A DNA stretch of 64,000 bases from Pantoea agglomerans (GTDB taxonomy: Bacteria > Pseudomonadota > Gammaproteobacteria > Enterobacterales > Enterobacteriaceae). Of the stretch, positions 49,508-59,113 are shown in pieces (position 1 is the first letter of the stretch; the number at the start of each line of letters is the position of its first letter). Both the position numbers and the translations under genes were made by a program. The notes below the pieces were generated by a model, which was not told the origin of the DNA, did not search any database, and worked only from the letters and a program-made list of their open reading frames with translations. The DNA lies in NCBI RefSeq assembly GCF_020149765.1, contig NZ_CP083809.1, positions 1,426,001 to 1,490,000 on the forward strand, read 5' to 3'.

Positions 49508-50719
49508 GTGAAGATTAACACTCCGCGCCACGCCTTTCACTACGCGCCGTTTCGCCACCTCTTTTTCGCTCGTACGCTGACGGTGCTGGGCAACAGCGTC
49601 GCGCCGGTGGCGCTCGCCTTTGCGGTGCTCGATATGGGCGGTTCCGCCACCGATCTCGGCGTGGTGGTTGCCGCGCGTTCGCTGTGCAACGTGCTGTTTC
49701 TGCTGTCTGGCGGCGTGCTGGCGGATCGCTATTCGCGCAATCGGGTGCTGCTGCTCGCGTCGCTGGTCGCCGCGCTCTCCCAGAGCTGCGTCGCCTGGCT
49801 GGTGATTGAGCAGGCCGCAACGCTTGCCAGCCTGGCGCTGCTGAGCGCCGTTAACGGCGCGGCTGCAGGCATCGCGCTGCCCGCCTCATCGGCAATGGTG
49901 CCGCAAACCGTTCCGGCACAAAAGCTGCGCCAGGCCAACGCCGTTATTCAGTCGGGCGTCTATGCGGGGACCATTATCGGCGCGTCGCTCGGCGGCATGC
50001 TTACCAGTACGCTGGGCGCGGGCTGGGGACTGGCGGTGGACGCGCTGGGTTTCGCGCTGGCCGCGCCGCTCTACTACGCGGTGCGCACCGGCGCGCAGGC
50101 GACATCATCCGCCGCGACGCTGCGGCAGGATCTGCGCGACGGCTGGCAGGAATTTACCGCCCGCAGCTGGGTCTGGGCGGTGGTAGCGCAGTTCGCCGTG
50201 GTTAACGCCACCTTTACCGGCATGGTGATGGTGCTTGGCCCGGTTATCGCCGACAGCACCTTTGGCCGCGCCCGCTGGGGCGTCATGATTGCGGCGCAGA
50301 GCGTCGGGCTGATTATCGGCTCCGGCATCGCGCTGCGCTGGCGTCCGCGGCGCGCCATGTTCACCGGCGTCATGCTGGTGGCGCTCTGCGTCTTTCCCAT
50401 GCTGCTGCTGGCAGGTGGTGCGCCGTCCGGCTGGCTGATGATCGCGTTCTGTATCGCCGGGATGGGGTTCGGTCAGTTCGGCGTGATCTGGGCGCAGGCG
50501 CTGCAAACCCATATTCCGCGCGATCGGCTGGCGCGGGTGTACGCTTACGACGCGATGGGATCTTTTATCACCATTCCGCTGGGTGAGCTGGCCGCCGGGC
50601 CGCTGGCGATACGCTTCGGCAACCAGACGGTGCTGCTGAGCTGCGCGGCGGCGGTGCTGGCGGCGACGCTGGCGGCCTGTCTGGTGCCAGGGATACGAAA
50701 GCTGCGGCAGCGCGAGTAG
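49508..50719 (+). CDS. MFS transporter (EntS/MFS_3-like)
   Basis: The 403-residue protein has about 12 membrane helices and begins with F-H-Y-A-P-F-R-H-L-F-F-A-R-T. It carries G-G-V-L-A-D-R-Y-S-R-N-R-V-L in the first cytoplasmic loop, as in MFS_3 drug or siderophore exporters. The start is GTG at 49508, preceded by AGGGAG. The substrate is unknown. It converges with the helicase gene, with 33 bases between and no clear terminator. Confidence 0.85.
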   Translation: MKINTPRHAFHYAPFRHLFFARTLTVLGNSVAPVALAFAVLDMGGSATDLGVVVAARSLCNVLFLLSGGVLADRYSRNRVLLLASLVAALSQSCVAWLVIEQAATLASLALLSAVNGAAAGIALPASSAMVPQTVPAQKLRQANAVIQSGVYAGTIIGASLGGMLTSTLGAGWGLAVDALGFALAAPLYYAVRTGAQATSSAATLRQDLRDGWQEFTARSWVWAVVAQFAVVNATFTGMVMVLGPVIADSTFGRARWGVMIAAQSVGLIIGSGIALRWRPRRAMFTGVMLVALCVFPMLLLAGGAPSGWLMIAFCIAGMGFGQFGVIWAQALQTHIPRDRLARVYAYDAMGSFITIPLGELAAGPLAIRFGNQTVLLSCAAAVLAATLAACLVPGIRKLRQRE

Positions 50720-50752
50720 CGAAGGCAACAACCGCAACTTCGAATCGAAACG

Positions 50753-53700
50753 CTATTCCAGCGTTAGCCTCTCCCTTAGCGCCTTCACCAGCGAAACATC
50801 ATCCAGCTCTGCGCTAATCTCATGACGAATAGCGTGGATGAACTGTTCGCTACGCTCGCAGCTATGATGGTAGCCATGAGACAGCCAGTTCCAGCTTCCA
50901 AGAACGATATAGCGGCCATCGATCATTATGACCTTTTCATGCGTCCCTTCCGTCAACCGGATAACATTGTCTTTTCCAAGCTTTTCTCGATACTCAGCAA
51001 CCAGTGACTCATCATTATCTTCAGCGCGATCCAGACGCTGATGATAGTAGCCGTAATAGATCTTAACCCTGACGCCACGCTGCTGTGCAGCAATGAGATG
51101 CGCCAGTTCCGGCCTCTGATACTGATTGCCTCCTCGGCGGATCCAGGGAGTGATAATAACCAGTTCCTGCTCACACCGGCTCGTCAGGGCACTGAATGCG
51201 GCGATATGTTCACAGTCGCGATAATAACGCTGTAAACGCGGTGTCTGGCTCAGGCTGGCAAAATTCGGATGCTGGCTACCCTGTTCGAGAAGAAAATCTT
51301 CGGCAACGCTGTCCGCAAGAATTTTCAGATATCCGCCAGCCTGCCGCAGCCTGTGATGATTACCCACCACGATAAACTGCTGTTTTGCGCGGGAAACGGC
51401 AACATTCAACATGTTTGGCGCGTCGTTCTGAAAAGCTGGCTTATCGAGCGGATGAAAAATTACCGGGCTGTAAATTATGACCTCAAAGCCTACGCCCTGG
51501 AACTGATGCACTGTACCAATGCAGTTTTTCTGCCAGTGATTCATACGCTGGGCAAGGCGCTTAATCAGTAATGACTTCTGATTGCTATAGGGCGTGACGA
51601 TGCCAACATCGGCGGTCAAATCGTAACCGCATTCCTCCAGTTTATTCAGCAGCAGCTCAATAGCATCGACTTCATCCACATTGGTATTGACCATATCGCC
51701 TTTCTGGCCCTCAACGCTGTAGAACATCAAATGATGGCCACCCGATTTCTCAAAGGCGCTGGCTATGCGTTCAGAAGGAGAGGCTGTTTCCACGCTAACG
51801 CCATGATAGCCCGCCAGCCGGATAAAGAGATCGGCAATCGGTTTCTGACACCGGCGATGCTCATCAAGGATAATGCCGTTGCCGGTATCATCTACCCGCC
51901 CGGAAAGCGTACCTGCCGCACGGTGCCAGCCCGTAACGCTTGCAGGTGAGACCCGCTCATACAAAGTATTGTTGCTGGCGAAATGACGTTCACGTAGCTG
52001 TGTTTGCAAATTTTCCGACAGGTTTCTGATGGGCTCGATTTGCAGGGGATCGCCGACAATCATCGCTTTTTCGCTGCGGCTTAACAGCGGTACCAAAGAT
52101 TCCAGCGAGATCATGCCTGCCTCATCGCACAGTGCCAGATGCCAGGGTTTATGCCCCTTTAGCTCTTCGAGCTTACGGTAGCCTGCGACTTTCCAGGCGG
52201 AGACTAGCGTGGTTGCCATAACCGGATAGACCAGCGAAAGTGCGCGGTAAAATTCATCCAGCTTATCCAGCCAGCGATAGTAGCCCGCACTGGTGCGTCT
52301 GCTCATTAATGCTCGCCAGTGAGTCAGCACCTCTTCCAGTTCAATTTTACGCCTGAGTTGTTCCTGCCAGAGATAGCCGATAGCGGCTTCAAACATTTCC
52401 CGGTGTTGTCTGATGAAGCGCTTACGCAAAATATCGCACCAGCTACCTTCCGGATAATCCTGTTGAAAAGCTGCCATGAGCTGTTGCGCCCGGATAACCT
52501 GACGCCATTGCTTCTGCAATTTTGCCACGTCACCGCTCAGGGTCATAAGATCGGCTTCATATTGAGCGTCGGGTTCTGCATGCAGGAGCACTTCCAGTAG
52601 TGCAAGGTTATCTTCCTGATGTGCCAGTCTGTCTCCAGCATCAGCCAGGGCCGCCAACTGATGATGGGTCAGGGTAAAAAGACTGAAGTGCTGAAAGTCT
52701 TCTGGCGCAGCCAGGCTCATTTGCTGCAACCCTGACTGATATTTCCCTTTGAAAAAACGAACCAGATAGCGCTTTATTCCTGTTCGCGGGTAGTCGCGGT
52801 AATGAAGCGCCAGCGCCGGGCGTAGCGGGGAATTCATCCATCGCAGTATCTGGTCCAGACTATGCGGCTGTGGCCAGGTCGCCTGCAACGTCTGGTAAAT
52901 TCTGCCGGCCTGTTGACGCTGCGTTTTTATCGCGCGAATTTCCTGGAGGCGCTGCTCCAGCTGACAGGCTAAAGCATCGAGGTCGTTGGGATGACGTAGC
53001 GAGATGTCAATTCCGAGTAGCTGTGCGTGAGCCGCAAGCGGAGGAATATTTTCCATAAAGCGCGGCGTAAGCTCTTCTGCACGGGTGGTATGTAGCCCAC
53101 AATCTTCAGCCGACTGTATTACGCTCGCTTTCGCATTCAGATATGCCCGATAACAGGCATCCAGTTCGTTACGATGCCTGATTAGAACAGCTAAAAAATC
53201 GCGCTGTTGCTGTTCGTCATAGCTCTCCTGTCGCCAGCGACTGATAAGACGTTCAAGCCGGGCAAGTTCACTCTGTACCTGATCGTTTGAGCCGCTATGA
53301 AACCATAACCAGTCAAGATCCTGGGTGACAGGATCGGCACGCAGATCATCAATGATATTTTCAACTGCTTTTATTGCTGTGGAAGTGACCAGCATACCGA
53401 AATTCTGGTCTTTCCCGTCAGCGATCGCCAGCGCTCGGGCGACCAGCTGTTGTGCTATAAGCGACTTGAACAGCGTGGTTTTCCCGGTACCGGGTGCGCC
53501 TTGAACAGCGATCAGACGTTCATCCTGATTAATGGCCTGAATGGCGGCCATCTGTCCATGGCCTAACGGATAGTGTGTTTCAAACAAACCACCCGTCACC
53601 ACGTCGTAAATATCGGCCGCACTACCGGCATGGTGAATATGGTTGAGATACTGTTCCAGCAGGGGAAAATCACCGACTGCTTTATTACAAAGCCAGGTAA

Positions 53701-54358
53701 AATCTTCCTCATCACGCTTAAGGTTGTAATCTTCATTATGCAGGGGAGCCACCAGGGCGTTAAACGCCGTTTCCAGTCCCCTGAATTTACTGTTTGAGTG
53801 CTGAGTGACCCATAACAGGAGTGCCTCAAACGACTCAAGAAAGGTGTCATATTTACAGCCGGTGAGCGCGCTGACGATACTCATCATATGGCGATTTTCA
53901 CCAAGCTCATCCAGCTGGATCCCAAAGATTTCACGAAAGGCGAAGGGGAACGCGCTGACAAGTTGCCCATCTTTAACAGGAACCAGAAGTGAAGTTGTCT
54001 CTTGCTCAAAGAATGATTTTGGCAGTGGGAAAGAGAACAGCGGCAGGTATTTTACAATGGATTTACCACGCTCCTGTTCAGTGCAGCGCAGCAGCGGAAA
54101 CAGCAGGCTGACAGGCTCAATATGAGTAATTTCACCCTTTTCGCCATATTTAACGAAACGCCTGCGCCAGTTTTCGCGCATTTCAGGCGACACACTAACG
54201 ATTATACCGCTCTGGTTTTCTGCACAATTATTTTCGTTAAGCATGAATTGTTGATATTCATGCACCTGGCTGGCTGATATTTTGCTTTTTTCTGCACCAC
54301 TGAATTTTACGTAGTCATGCCACGCTGAGAGGATGTTCCTTGATGAGTTTTGCATCAT
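50753..54358 (-). CDS. SF1 helicase with C-terminal phospholipase D nuclease, Mokosh type II-like defence protein
   Basis: This 1201-residue protein has an unrecognised N-terminal region (1-260) and a UPF1-like SF1 helicase core. Core motifs are G-A-P-G-T-G-K-T at 287-294, D-E-A-G at 745-748, V-G-D-P-L-Q-I-E-P at 768-776, V-H-Q-F-Q-G at 950-955 and V-A-V-S-R-A-K at 986-992. A long helical insert (about 330-735) separates motifs I and II. A PLD nuclease HKD motif ends it: H1140-x-K1142-x4-D1147 and G-S-W-N at 1154-1157. This is the layout of single-gene Mokosh systems. Composition is less GC-rich than the neighbours, and it lies next to tRNA-Asn. Confidence 0.85.
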   Translation of the reverse strand: MMQNSSRNILSAWHDYVKFSGAEKSKISASQVHEYQQFMLNENNCAENQSGIIVSVSPEMRENWRRRFVKYGEKGEITHIEPVSLLFPLLRCTEQERGKSIVKYLPLFSFPLPKSFFEQETTSLLVPVKDGQLVSAFPFAFREIFGIQLDELGENRHMMSIVSALTGCKYDTFLESFEALLLWVTQHSNSKFRGLETAFNALVAPLHNEDYNLKRDEEDFTWLCNKAVGDFPLLEQYLNHIHHAGSAADIYDVVTGGLFETHYPLGHGQMAAIQAINQDERLIAVQGAPGTGKTTLFKSLIAQQLVARALAIADGKDQNFGMLVTSTAIKAVENIIDDLRADPVTQDLDWLWFHSGSNDQVQSELARLERLISRWRQESYDEQQQRDFLAVLIRHRNELDACYRAYLNAKASVIQSAEDCGLHTTRAEELTPRFMENIPPLAAHAQLLGIDISLRHPNDLDALACQLEQRLQEIRAIKTQRQQAGRIYQTLQATWPQPHSLDQILRWMNSPLRPALALHYRDYPRTGIKRYLVRFFKGKYQSGLQQMSLAAPEDFQHFSLFTLTHHQLAALADAGDRLAHQEDNLALLEVLLHAEPDAQYEADLMTLSGDVAKLQKQWRQVIRAQQLMAAFQQDYPEGSWCDILRKRFIRQHREMFEAAIGYLWQEQLRRKIELEEVLTHWRALMSRRTSAGYYRWLDKLDEFYRALSLVYPVMATTLVSAWKVAGYRKLEELKGHKPWHLALCDEAGMISLESLVPLLSRSEKAMIVGDPLQIEPIRNLSENLQTQLRERHFASNNTLYERVSPASVTGWHRAAGTLSGRVDDTGNGIILDEHRRCQKPIADLFIRLAGYHGVSVETASPSERIASAFEKSGGHHLMFYSVEGQKGDMVNTNVDEVDAIELLLNKLEECGYDLTADVGIVTPYSNQKSLLIKRLAQRMNHWQKNCIGTVHQFQGVGFEVIIYSPVIFHPLDKPAFQNDAPNMLNVAVSRAKQQFIVVGNHHRLRQAGGYLKILADSVAEDFLLEQGSQHPNFASLSQTPRLQRYYRDCEHIAAFSALTSRCEQELVIITPWIRRGGNQYQRPELAHLIAAQQRGVRVKIYYGYYHQRLDRAEDNDESLVAEYREKLGKDNVIRLTEGTHEKVIMIDGRYIVLGSWNWLSHGYHHSCERSEQFIHAIRHEISAELDDVSLVKALRERLTLE

Positions 54359-54560
54359 GCTAACTGAGCCTTTCCTGAGTATCTCCCTGATATTAATGGT
54401 CAGAGAATAACATAGAGGTAATGTTTAAAGCCGCTAATTGTTTTCTCTGAAAGGGGTAACACCCTTCTAGTTACAACATACAGAAAGATTTCACTTTACC
54501 CCCAGAGTTCAGGGCTGCGCTGTTATCAATAAAGCAGGGCTATGCAGAAACTTAAAACGC

Positions 54561-54593
54561 AAAAAGCCCGCTCAGGTTTCCCTGAGCAGGCTT
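54561..54593 (-). terminator. Terminator of the tRNA-Asn transcript
   Basis: On the minus strand AAGCCTGCTCAGG and CCTGAGCGGGCTT pair around GAAA and are followed by T residues, 9 bases after the tRNA 3' end. Confidence 0.9.
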
Positions 54594-54601
54594 CTCGAAT
54601 T

Positions 54602-54677
54602 TGGCTCCTCTGACTGGACTCGAACCAGTGACATACGGATTAACAGTCCGCCGTTCTACCGACTGAACTACAGAGGA
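54602..54677 (-). tRNA. tRNA-Asn (anticodon GTT)
   Basis: The 76-base gene reads TCCTCTG...CAGAGGAGCCA on the minus strand. It has a complete cloverleaf, anticodon GTT in CTGTTAATC, the GGTTCGAGTCC T-arm and an encoded CCA. As remembered, it is identical to the E. coli asn tRNA. Its 3' end faces the helicase gene, the usual side for integrating elements, but no duplicated 3' end was found in the window. Confidence 0.97.
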
Positions 54678-54695
54678 ATCGCTTGAACGGGGCGC

Positions 54696-54724
54696 ATATT
54701 ATCGACCCTCACCGGCCATGTCAA
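54696..54724 (-). promoter_or_regulatory. Promoter of tRNA-Asn
   Basis: A consensus TTGACA and TAATAT are 17 bases apart. A GC-rich discriminator (GCGCCCC) follows, as in stable-RNA promoters under stringent control. Confidence 0.85.
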
Positions 54725-54939
54725 AGCCCTTTTTCACAAAAGCGTTCAACTGCTGAAATAACCGCCAGAAGCTGCTGCGCTGGCCGAGAGCTTTGCACCC
54801 AGGAAATGGAAAGTATTTTTCCCCGATAGCATTAATGAAAAATGCTGACTGCTTCGGTGTAAAAAAGGGCAGCGCCTGAACGCCGCTTCCGGCGCGAAAG
54901 AAAGATTTCAAAGCCGCTCACACTTCTTTGCGCTGCCGT

Positions 54940-54968
54940 TTGCCTGCGCTTTTTTCGAAACGTATATT
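54940..54968 (+). promoter_or_regulatory. Promoter of the Gfo/Idh gene
   Basis: TTGCCT and TATATT are 17 bases apart, about 35 bases before the ATG at 55004. The remaining 215 bases between the tRNA promoter and this site contain no gene that could be supported. Confidence 0.6.
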
Positions 54969-55003
54969 CCGTGAAAATCCCACAATGAAACAAGAGGCGG
55001 TCA

Positions 55004-56125
55004 ATGAACAGAGTCAGGATTGGCATGATCGGCAGCGGCTATATCGGACGCTGCCACGCTATCGCCTACGCGCAGGCGCCGACGGTTTTCCCGCTAAAGG
55101 GCGAAATCGTGCGGGAGATGCTGGCGGAGGTCAATCCGGCGCTGGCGGAGAAGCAGGCGGCCGCCTTTGGCTTTGCGCGTTCGACCGGCGACTGGCGCGA
55201 GCTGGTGCGCGATCCTGAGATTGACGTGGTGGATATCTGCGCGCCTAACTTCCTGCATAAAGAGATGGCGCTGGAGGCGATTCGCCACGGCAAGCACGTC
55301 TATTCAGAAAAGCCGCTGTCGCTCTCGGTGGCCGATGCGGAAGAGATGGTGCAGGCAGCCCAGGCCGCCAGGGTGAAAACCCTGGTGGGCTTCAACTATA
55401 TGAAAAACCCCACCAGCCAGCTGGCTAAAGAGATTATTGCGCGCGGCGAAATCGGTGAGGTCGTACACTTCTACGGCACCCACAACGAAGATTATCTGGC
55501 GAAGCCCGAGACGCCGCTCGACTGGCACTGCCAGAAAGCGCTGGCGGGCCTCGGCGCGCTGGGCGATCTGGCGGCGCATATCGTCAATATGGCGCACTAT
55601 CTGGTGGGCGATATTGAAGAGGTGAGCGGCGACATGATGACGGTGATTAAAACCCGTCCCGACGCGAAGGATCCCAGCCGCCAGCTGCCGGTAGAGAATG
55701 AGGATCAGGCCAGCGCGCTGCTGCGCTTTCGCAACGGCGCGCACGGCGTGATTGAAACCTCGCGTATCGCCTGCGGCAGCAAAATGGGCCTGACCTACGT
55801 CGTCACGGGCACCAAAGGCACGCTGCGATACACCCAGGAGCGTATGGCAGAGCTGGCGCTTTATCTGCACAACGAACCGGCGGGGCGTCAGGGGTTTAAA
55901 ACCATCCTGACCGGCCCGGCGCATCCCGACTACGCCAGCTTCTGCGTCTCGGCCGGGCACGGCATCGGCTTTAACGATCAAAAAACGGTGGAAATTCGCG
56001 ACCTGATCAACGGCATCGCGGCAGGGGATCGCCTGTGGCCCGATTTTGCCGAAGGGTTGCAGGTGCAAAAGGTGCTGGAGGCGATTGCGGTTTCCGCCGC
56101 CGAGCGACGCTGGCAGGCGGTTTAG
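55004..56125 (+). CDS. Gfo/Idh/MocA-family oxidoreductase
   Basis: The 373-residue NAD(P)-dependent dehydrogenase has the Rossmann loop G-S-G-Y-I-G at 10-15, the family motif S-E-K-P at 101-104 and a C-terminal alpha/beta domain. The catalytic region includes L-G-D-L-A-A-H near 186-192. These enzymes oxidise sugars, inositols or related polyols, but the substrate cannot be read here. The gene is monocistronic with its own promoter, next to tRNA-Asn. Confidence 0.88.
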   Translation: MNRVRIGMIGSGYIGRCHAIAYAQAPTVFPLKGEIVREMLAEVNPALAEKQAAAFGFARSTGDWRELVRDPEIDVVDICAPNFLHKEMALEAIRHGKHVYSEKPLSLSVADAEEMVQAAQAARVKTLVGFNYMKNPTSQLAKEIIARGEIGEVVHFYGTHNEDYLAKPETPLDWHCQKALAGLGALGDLAAHIVNMAHYLVGDIEEVSGDMMTVIKTRPDAKDPSRQLPVENEDQASALLRFRNGAHGVIETSRIACGSKMGLTYVVTGTKGTLRYTQERMAELALYLHNEPAGRQGFKTILTGPAHPDYASFCVSAGHGIGFNDQKTVEIRDLINGIAAGDRLWPDFAEGLQVQKVLEAIAVSAAERRWQAV

Positions 56126-56164
56126 AGAAGCGGCGCGCGGCCGTGACGCCGCGCGCCTGAATGA

Positions 56165-56992
56165 TTATCCTGCGGCTTTCTCCCACCACAGCTTATCCAG
56201 CGCATAGTAGCGGTCGCGTTCGCTCTCCGGCTGCTGCAAATCGCGCTTCCACGGCTTCGCCAGAATAAAGTGCAGGTTCTTCACCTCGCTCTCTTTCCAC
56301 ATCCGGCTGTGCTGAAACGGCAGGGTTTTCAGCGCGTTGTAGATATAGGAGAGCGGCAGCCAGCGGCCGTGAAACGCCTCGTTCAGCAGATCCTGTTCTG
56401 AAAAGGGGTAAGCCTTTAAATCCACAATCGCGGCAACCCGGTCCGCCAGCTGTTCAAACAGCGCATTGTCCGGCTGCAGCACCAGAAAACCACCGTTGAG
56501 GTAGTTATCCAGCAGCGCAGGCGCTCGCTCGCCGCGATCCTGCCAGGTGTAATGGCAGTTTTCCGGCTGCCAGCAGGCGGGATAGGAGGCGATATGGTTA
56601 GGGTTGCAGCGGCAGGCGTGACAGGCGGCCAGCAGGTTGTCGCCGAGATCGAGCGTAAACAGCTCGTCCATATTTTGCAGCACCAGCATATCGGCATCGA
56701 GGAACACCACCCGCGCATAGTCGGTCAGCTGCCAGGCGCGCAGCTTGGTCCAGACTTCGCCAAACTGCGCCGAAGCGTAGTGCTGTTCCAGCGCACTGTT
56801 GGGGTAGATCGGATCGACCGGCTGCACTATGCAGCCTTCTGCCTGTAACGCTGCGCGGTCCGCCTGCGGGATCGCGTCGGTGGTCATGACCACCAGCGGC
56901 CAGCGCGTGCCGCTCTGCTTCAGCGAACGGTGCAGCGCCTTCACACCCACCAGATAATCGGGCTGCGTCAGCAGCGTAACCCATGCAAACAT
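56165..56992 (-). CDS. GT8-family glycosyltransferase
   Basis: The 275-residue protein resembles glycogenin and galactinol synthase-type GT8 enzymes. The sugar-nucleotide and metal site is D-A-D-M-L-V near 97-102 (the D-x-D motif). Other blocks are W-T-K-L-R-A-W and F-N-G-G-F-L-like L-N-G-G-F-L-V-L-Q. The ATG at 56992 follows AGGGAGGG; an in-frame start at 57019 would overlap the upstream gene. It lies 19 bases after the lactone oxidase-like gene, so the two are probably co-transcribed. No signal or membrane segment is seen. Confidence 0.85.
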   Translation of the reverse strand: MFAWVTLLTQPDYLVGVKALHRSLKQSGTRWPLVVMTTDAIPQADRAALQAEGCIVQPVDPIYPNSALEQHYASAQFGEVWTKLRAWQLTDYARVVFLDADMLVLQNMDELFTLDLGDNLLAACHACRCNPNHIASYPACWQPENCHYTWQDRGERAPALLDNYLNGGFLVLQPDNALFEQLADRVAAIVDLKAYPFSEQDLLNEAFHGRWLPLSYIYNALKTLPFQHSRMWKESEVKNLHFILAKPWKRDLQQPESERDRYYALDKLWWEKAAG

Positions 56993-57011
56993 GGTTCCCT
57001 CCCTGTAAAAG

Positions 57012-58394
57012 TCAGTCAAAAAGTGCGGTCAGATAATCGTTGCTGAAGCGGTGCTGCGGATCCAGCTCGCTGCGCAGCGTGCGGAAGTCGTCCCAGTGCG
57101 GATAAACGTCGCGCCAGACGTAGCGCCCAGCGTCATAATATTTGCCCCAGTGCGGGCGGCCGCCTTCTTCTGCCAGCAGCTTCTCTACCTCGGTAAGAAA
57201 GTGCAGGCCATCCTGCGACAGCGAACCATCGTCGGCGTAATAGACCACAAAGCCGAAGAAGCAGGTCGGCTCACCATAGGCCGGGCTAAGCCAGGCTTCA
57301 GAGGCTCCGGTGCAGCGCAGAATAATCGGGTAGTGCATATGCGGTCGCTCCGCGGCGTACCAGCGTTTGATTTTGCTGATAACGGCAGGCGTGCGCGAAA
57401 GGGGGACGCCGATTTCAACGTTGATCTGCGGCACCGCGATACCGCGGCAGAACAGCTGGTAGATGTCGCCGGTCACGTCGGTAAAGTCGCGGAAGCGCGT
57501 GACGGTGCGGAACTGTTTGCCGCCTTTGCCGTGGATCTGCGTGTCGCGGTGCATCTGCTCCAGCGTCTGGTCAATGGTGCTGTTCAGGCTGTCGTCGCCC
57601 TGGTCGGCGTGCTTCACCACCTCACGATTGTTCGCCTGCCACCCGGCGGTTTCCTGCGCACTCGCTTCGTTGGCGTTCCAGACGTGCATCAGGTTGTCGT
57701 CAACGAACCACCAGGCTTTGCTCAGCGCATATTCGCTGTTCCAGCGCAGCAGATCCTGCTCAAGATTGTCCGCTGACACCGCGTTTTTATGGCAGGTGTA
57801 GATGCGGAAAGGCTGGGTGCGCAGCGTCACGGCGGTGACAATGCCGAGCGCGCCGAGCGTCACCTGAGCGGCGGGGAAGTCTGGCTCGCCGCGCGTAAAT
57901 TCGCGTATCGAACCGTCCGCCAGCACCATGCGAATGCGCAGCGCCTCGTCCGCCAGCGAGCTTTGATGCAGGCCCTGGCCGTGCGTGCCGGTTGCCATCG
58001 CGCCCGCCAGCTTCTGCACCGCAATCACGCCGGGCGAAGCGGCCAGCATGCGATCCAGCGCGGTGAGATGGATATAGAGCTCGTTAAGCGTGGTGCCCGC
58101 CGCGACGGTAACGCTGTCGCTGTCGTGGGCCAGTATGCCGGAGAGGGCGCTGATATCGACCAGCACATCATCCCTGTCGACATTCAGCATTCGGCCCGGC
58201 GACAGGCGGCTGCCGATAACGCGTACGCGGCCCCGGGTATCACGTAACAGCTGCTGCAGCGCCGCCTCGCTGCGCGGCTGGTGTAACTGCTGGCGGCTGC
58301 CAACCTGGGCGTTTTGCGCCCAGTTCCACAGCGCGTCGTCTGTGTCGTTGAGGGTAGTGTTCCGCAGAGGATAATGTTGGGCATCTATGCTCAC
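57012..58394 (-). CDS. Aldonolactone oxidase-like FAD-linked oxidase
   Basis: This VAO-family flavoprotein resembles D-arabinono-1,4-lactone and L-gulonolactone oxidases. The FAD-binding part has P-R-S-E-A-A-L-Q-Q-L-L, R-V-I-G-S-R-L-S-P-G near 60, and A-M-A-T-G-T-H-G-Q-G near 130-140. The C-terminal half ends with H-W-G-K-Y-Y and L-D-P-Q-H-R-F-S-N-D-Y-L. The GTG at 58394 is preferred because of an upstream AGGA, giving 460 residues. An ATG at 58430 without a ribosome site would add 12. It heads a pair with the GT8 gene. Confidence 0.82.
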   Translation of the reverse strand: MSIDAQHYPLRNTTLNDTDDALWNWAQNAQVGSRQQLHQPRSEAALQQLLRDTRGRVRVIGSRLSPGRMLNVDRDDVLVDISALSGILAHDSDSVTVAAGTTLNELYIHLTALDRMLAASPGVIAVQKLAGAMATGTHGQGLHQSSLADEALRIRMVLADGSIREFTRGEPDFPAAQVTLGALGIVTAVTLRTQPFRIYTCHKNAVSADNLEQDLLRWNSEYALSKAWWFVDDNLMHVWNANEASAQETAGWQANNREVVKHADQGDDSLNSTIDQTLEQMHRDTQIHGKGGKQFRTVTRFRDFTDVTGDIYQLFCRGIAVPQINVEIGVPLSRTPAVISKIKRWYAAERPHMHYPIILRCTGASEAWLSPAYGEPTCFFGFVVYYADDGSLSQDGLHFLTEVEKLLAEEGGRPHWGKYYDAGRYVWRDVYPHWDDFRTLRSELDPQHRFSNDYLTALFD

Positions 58395-58467
58395 TAATGC
58401 ATTCCTGTGGTTAAACATATTAATTTGCATTATTTAAGCGTAGCCCATCACAGCGTTGTCGCTTCCC

Positions 58468-59109
58468 TTAGCCCGATTTCCGGATATAACGCAGCGTTGC
58501 CGTAACCGCGAGCTGGCGATTACGGCGGATGCTCTCCTCTTCGCTGTTGTCAGGACTGAAAAGGGCGTTGAAGGTGTAGCGGTTGGAGACGTGATGCACG
58601 CAGATGCTGCTGATCAGGCGGTGTACGTCGATGGTCTCGATCTCGCGGATAAAGACACCCTGCTGCTGACCGCGCGTCAGGATCGCCTCCAGCACGTCGA
58701 GCGCGCTGCGGTTCAGCGCCTTGATACGCGGCGACTGGGTAATATAGCGGCCGCGCAGTAGGTTCTCGGTACAGACCAGCCGCATAAAATCGGGATGGGA
58801 GACGTGATAGTCAAAGCTGGCTTCCACCAGCTTGCTTATCGCCAGTTCCGGCTCCATGGCCTCCAGATGGAGGCCGGTTTCATGCTGGCGGATCGCCTGG
58901 TAGACCTGCTCCAGCACCTCGATATAGAGCTTCTCTTTGTTGCCGAAGTGGTAGACCACCATACGTTTAGTGGTCTGCGCGTTTTCCGCAATTTGCTCCA
59001 GCCGCGCGCCCTGCATGCCGAACTCGGCGAAGGTAGCCAGCGCGCCGGCGAGAATGCGTTTTTTCAGCCCTTCAGGGTCGTTTTTTCGTTTTGGTGTGGT
59101 GTCTGACAT
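58468..59109 (-). CDS. TetR/AcrR-family regulator
   Basis: The 213-residue protein has an HTH at about 15-60 with R-L-E-Q-I-A-E-N-A-Q-T-T-K-R-M-V-V-Y-H-F-G-N-K. A long helical ligand domain follows, with a C-terminal segment like TetR_C_6 members. A palindrome sits 5-17 bases before its ATG, consistent with self-repression. It may also control the lactone oxidase and GT8 genes 73 bases downstream in the same direction. Confidence 0.88.
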   Translation of the reverse strand: MSDTTPKRKNDPEGLKKRILAGALATFAEFGMQGARLEQIAENAQTTKRMVVYHFGNKEKLYIEVLEQVYQAIRQHETGLHLEAMEPELAISKLVEASFDYHVSHPDFMRLVCTENLLRGRYITQSPRIKALNRSALDVLEAILTRGQQQGVFIREIETIDVHRLISSICVHHVSNRYTFNALFSPDNSEEESIRRNRQLAVTATLRYIRKSG

Positions 59110-59113
59110 AGCA

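Noticed and set aside
50720..54610. A duplicated tRNA-Asn 3' end marking an attachment site of the helicase island
   Set aside because: No repeat of the tRNA 3' end longer than a few bases was found near the far side of the helicase gene, and there is no integrase.
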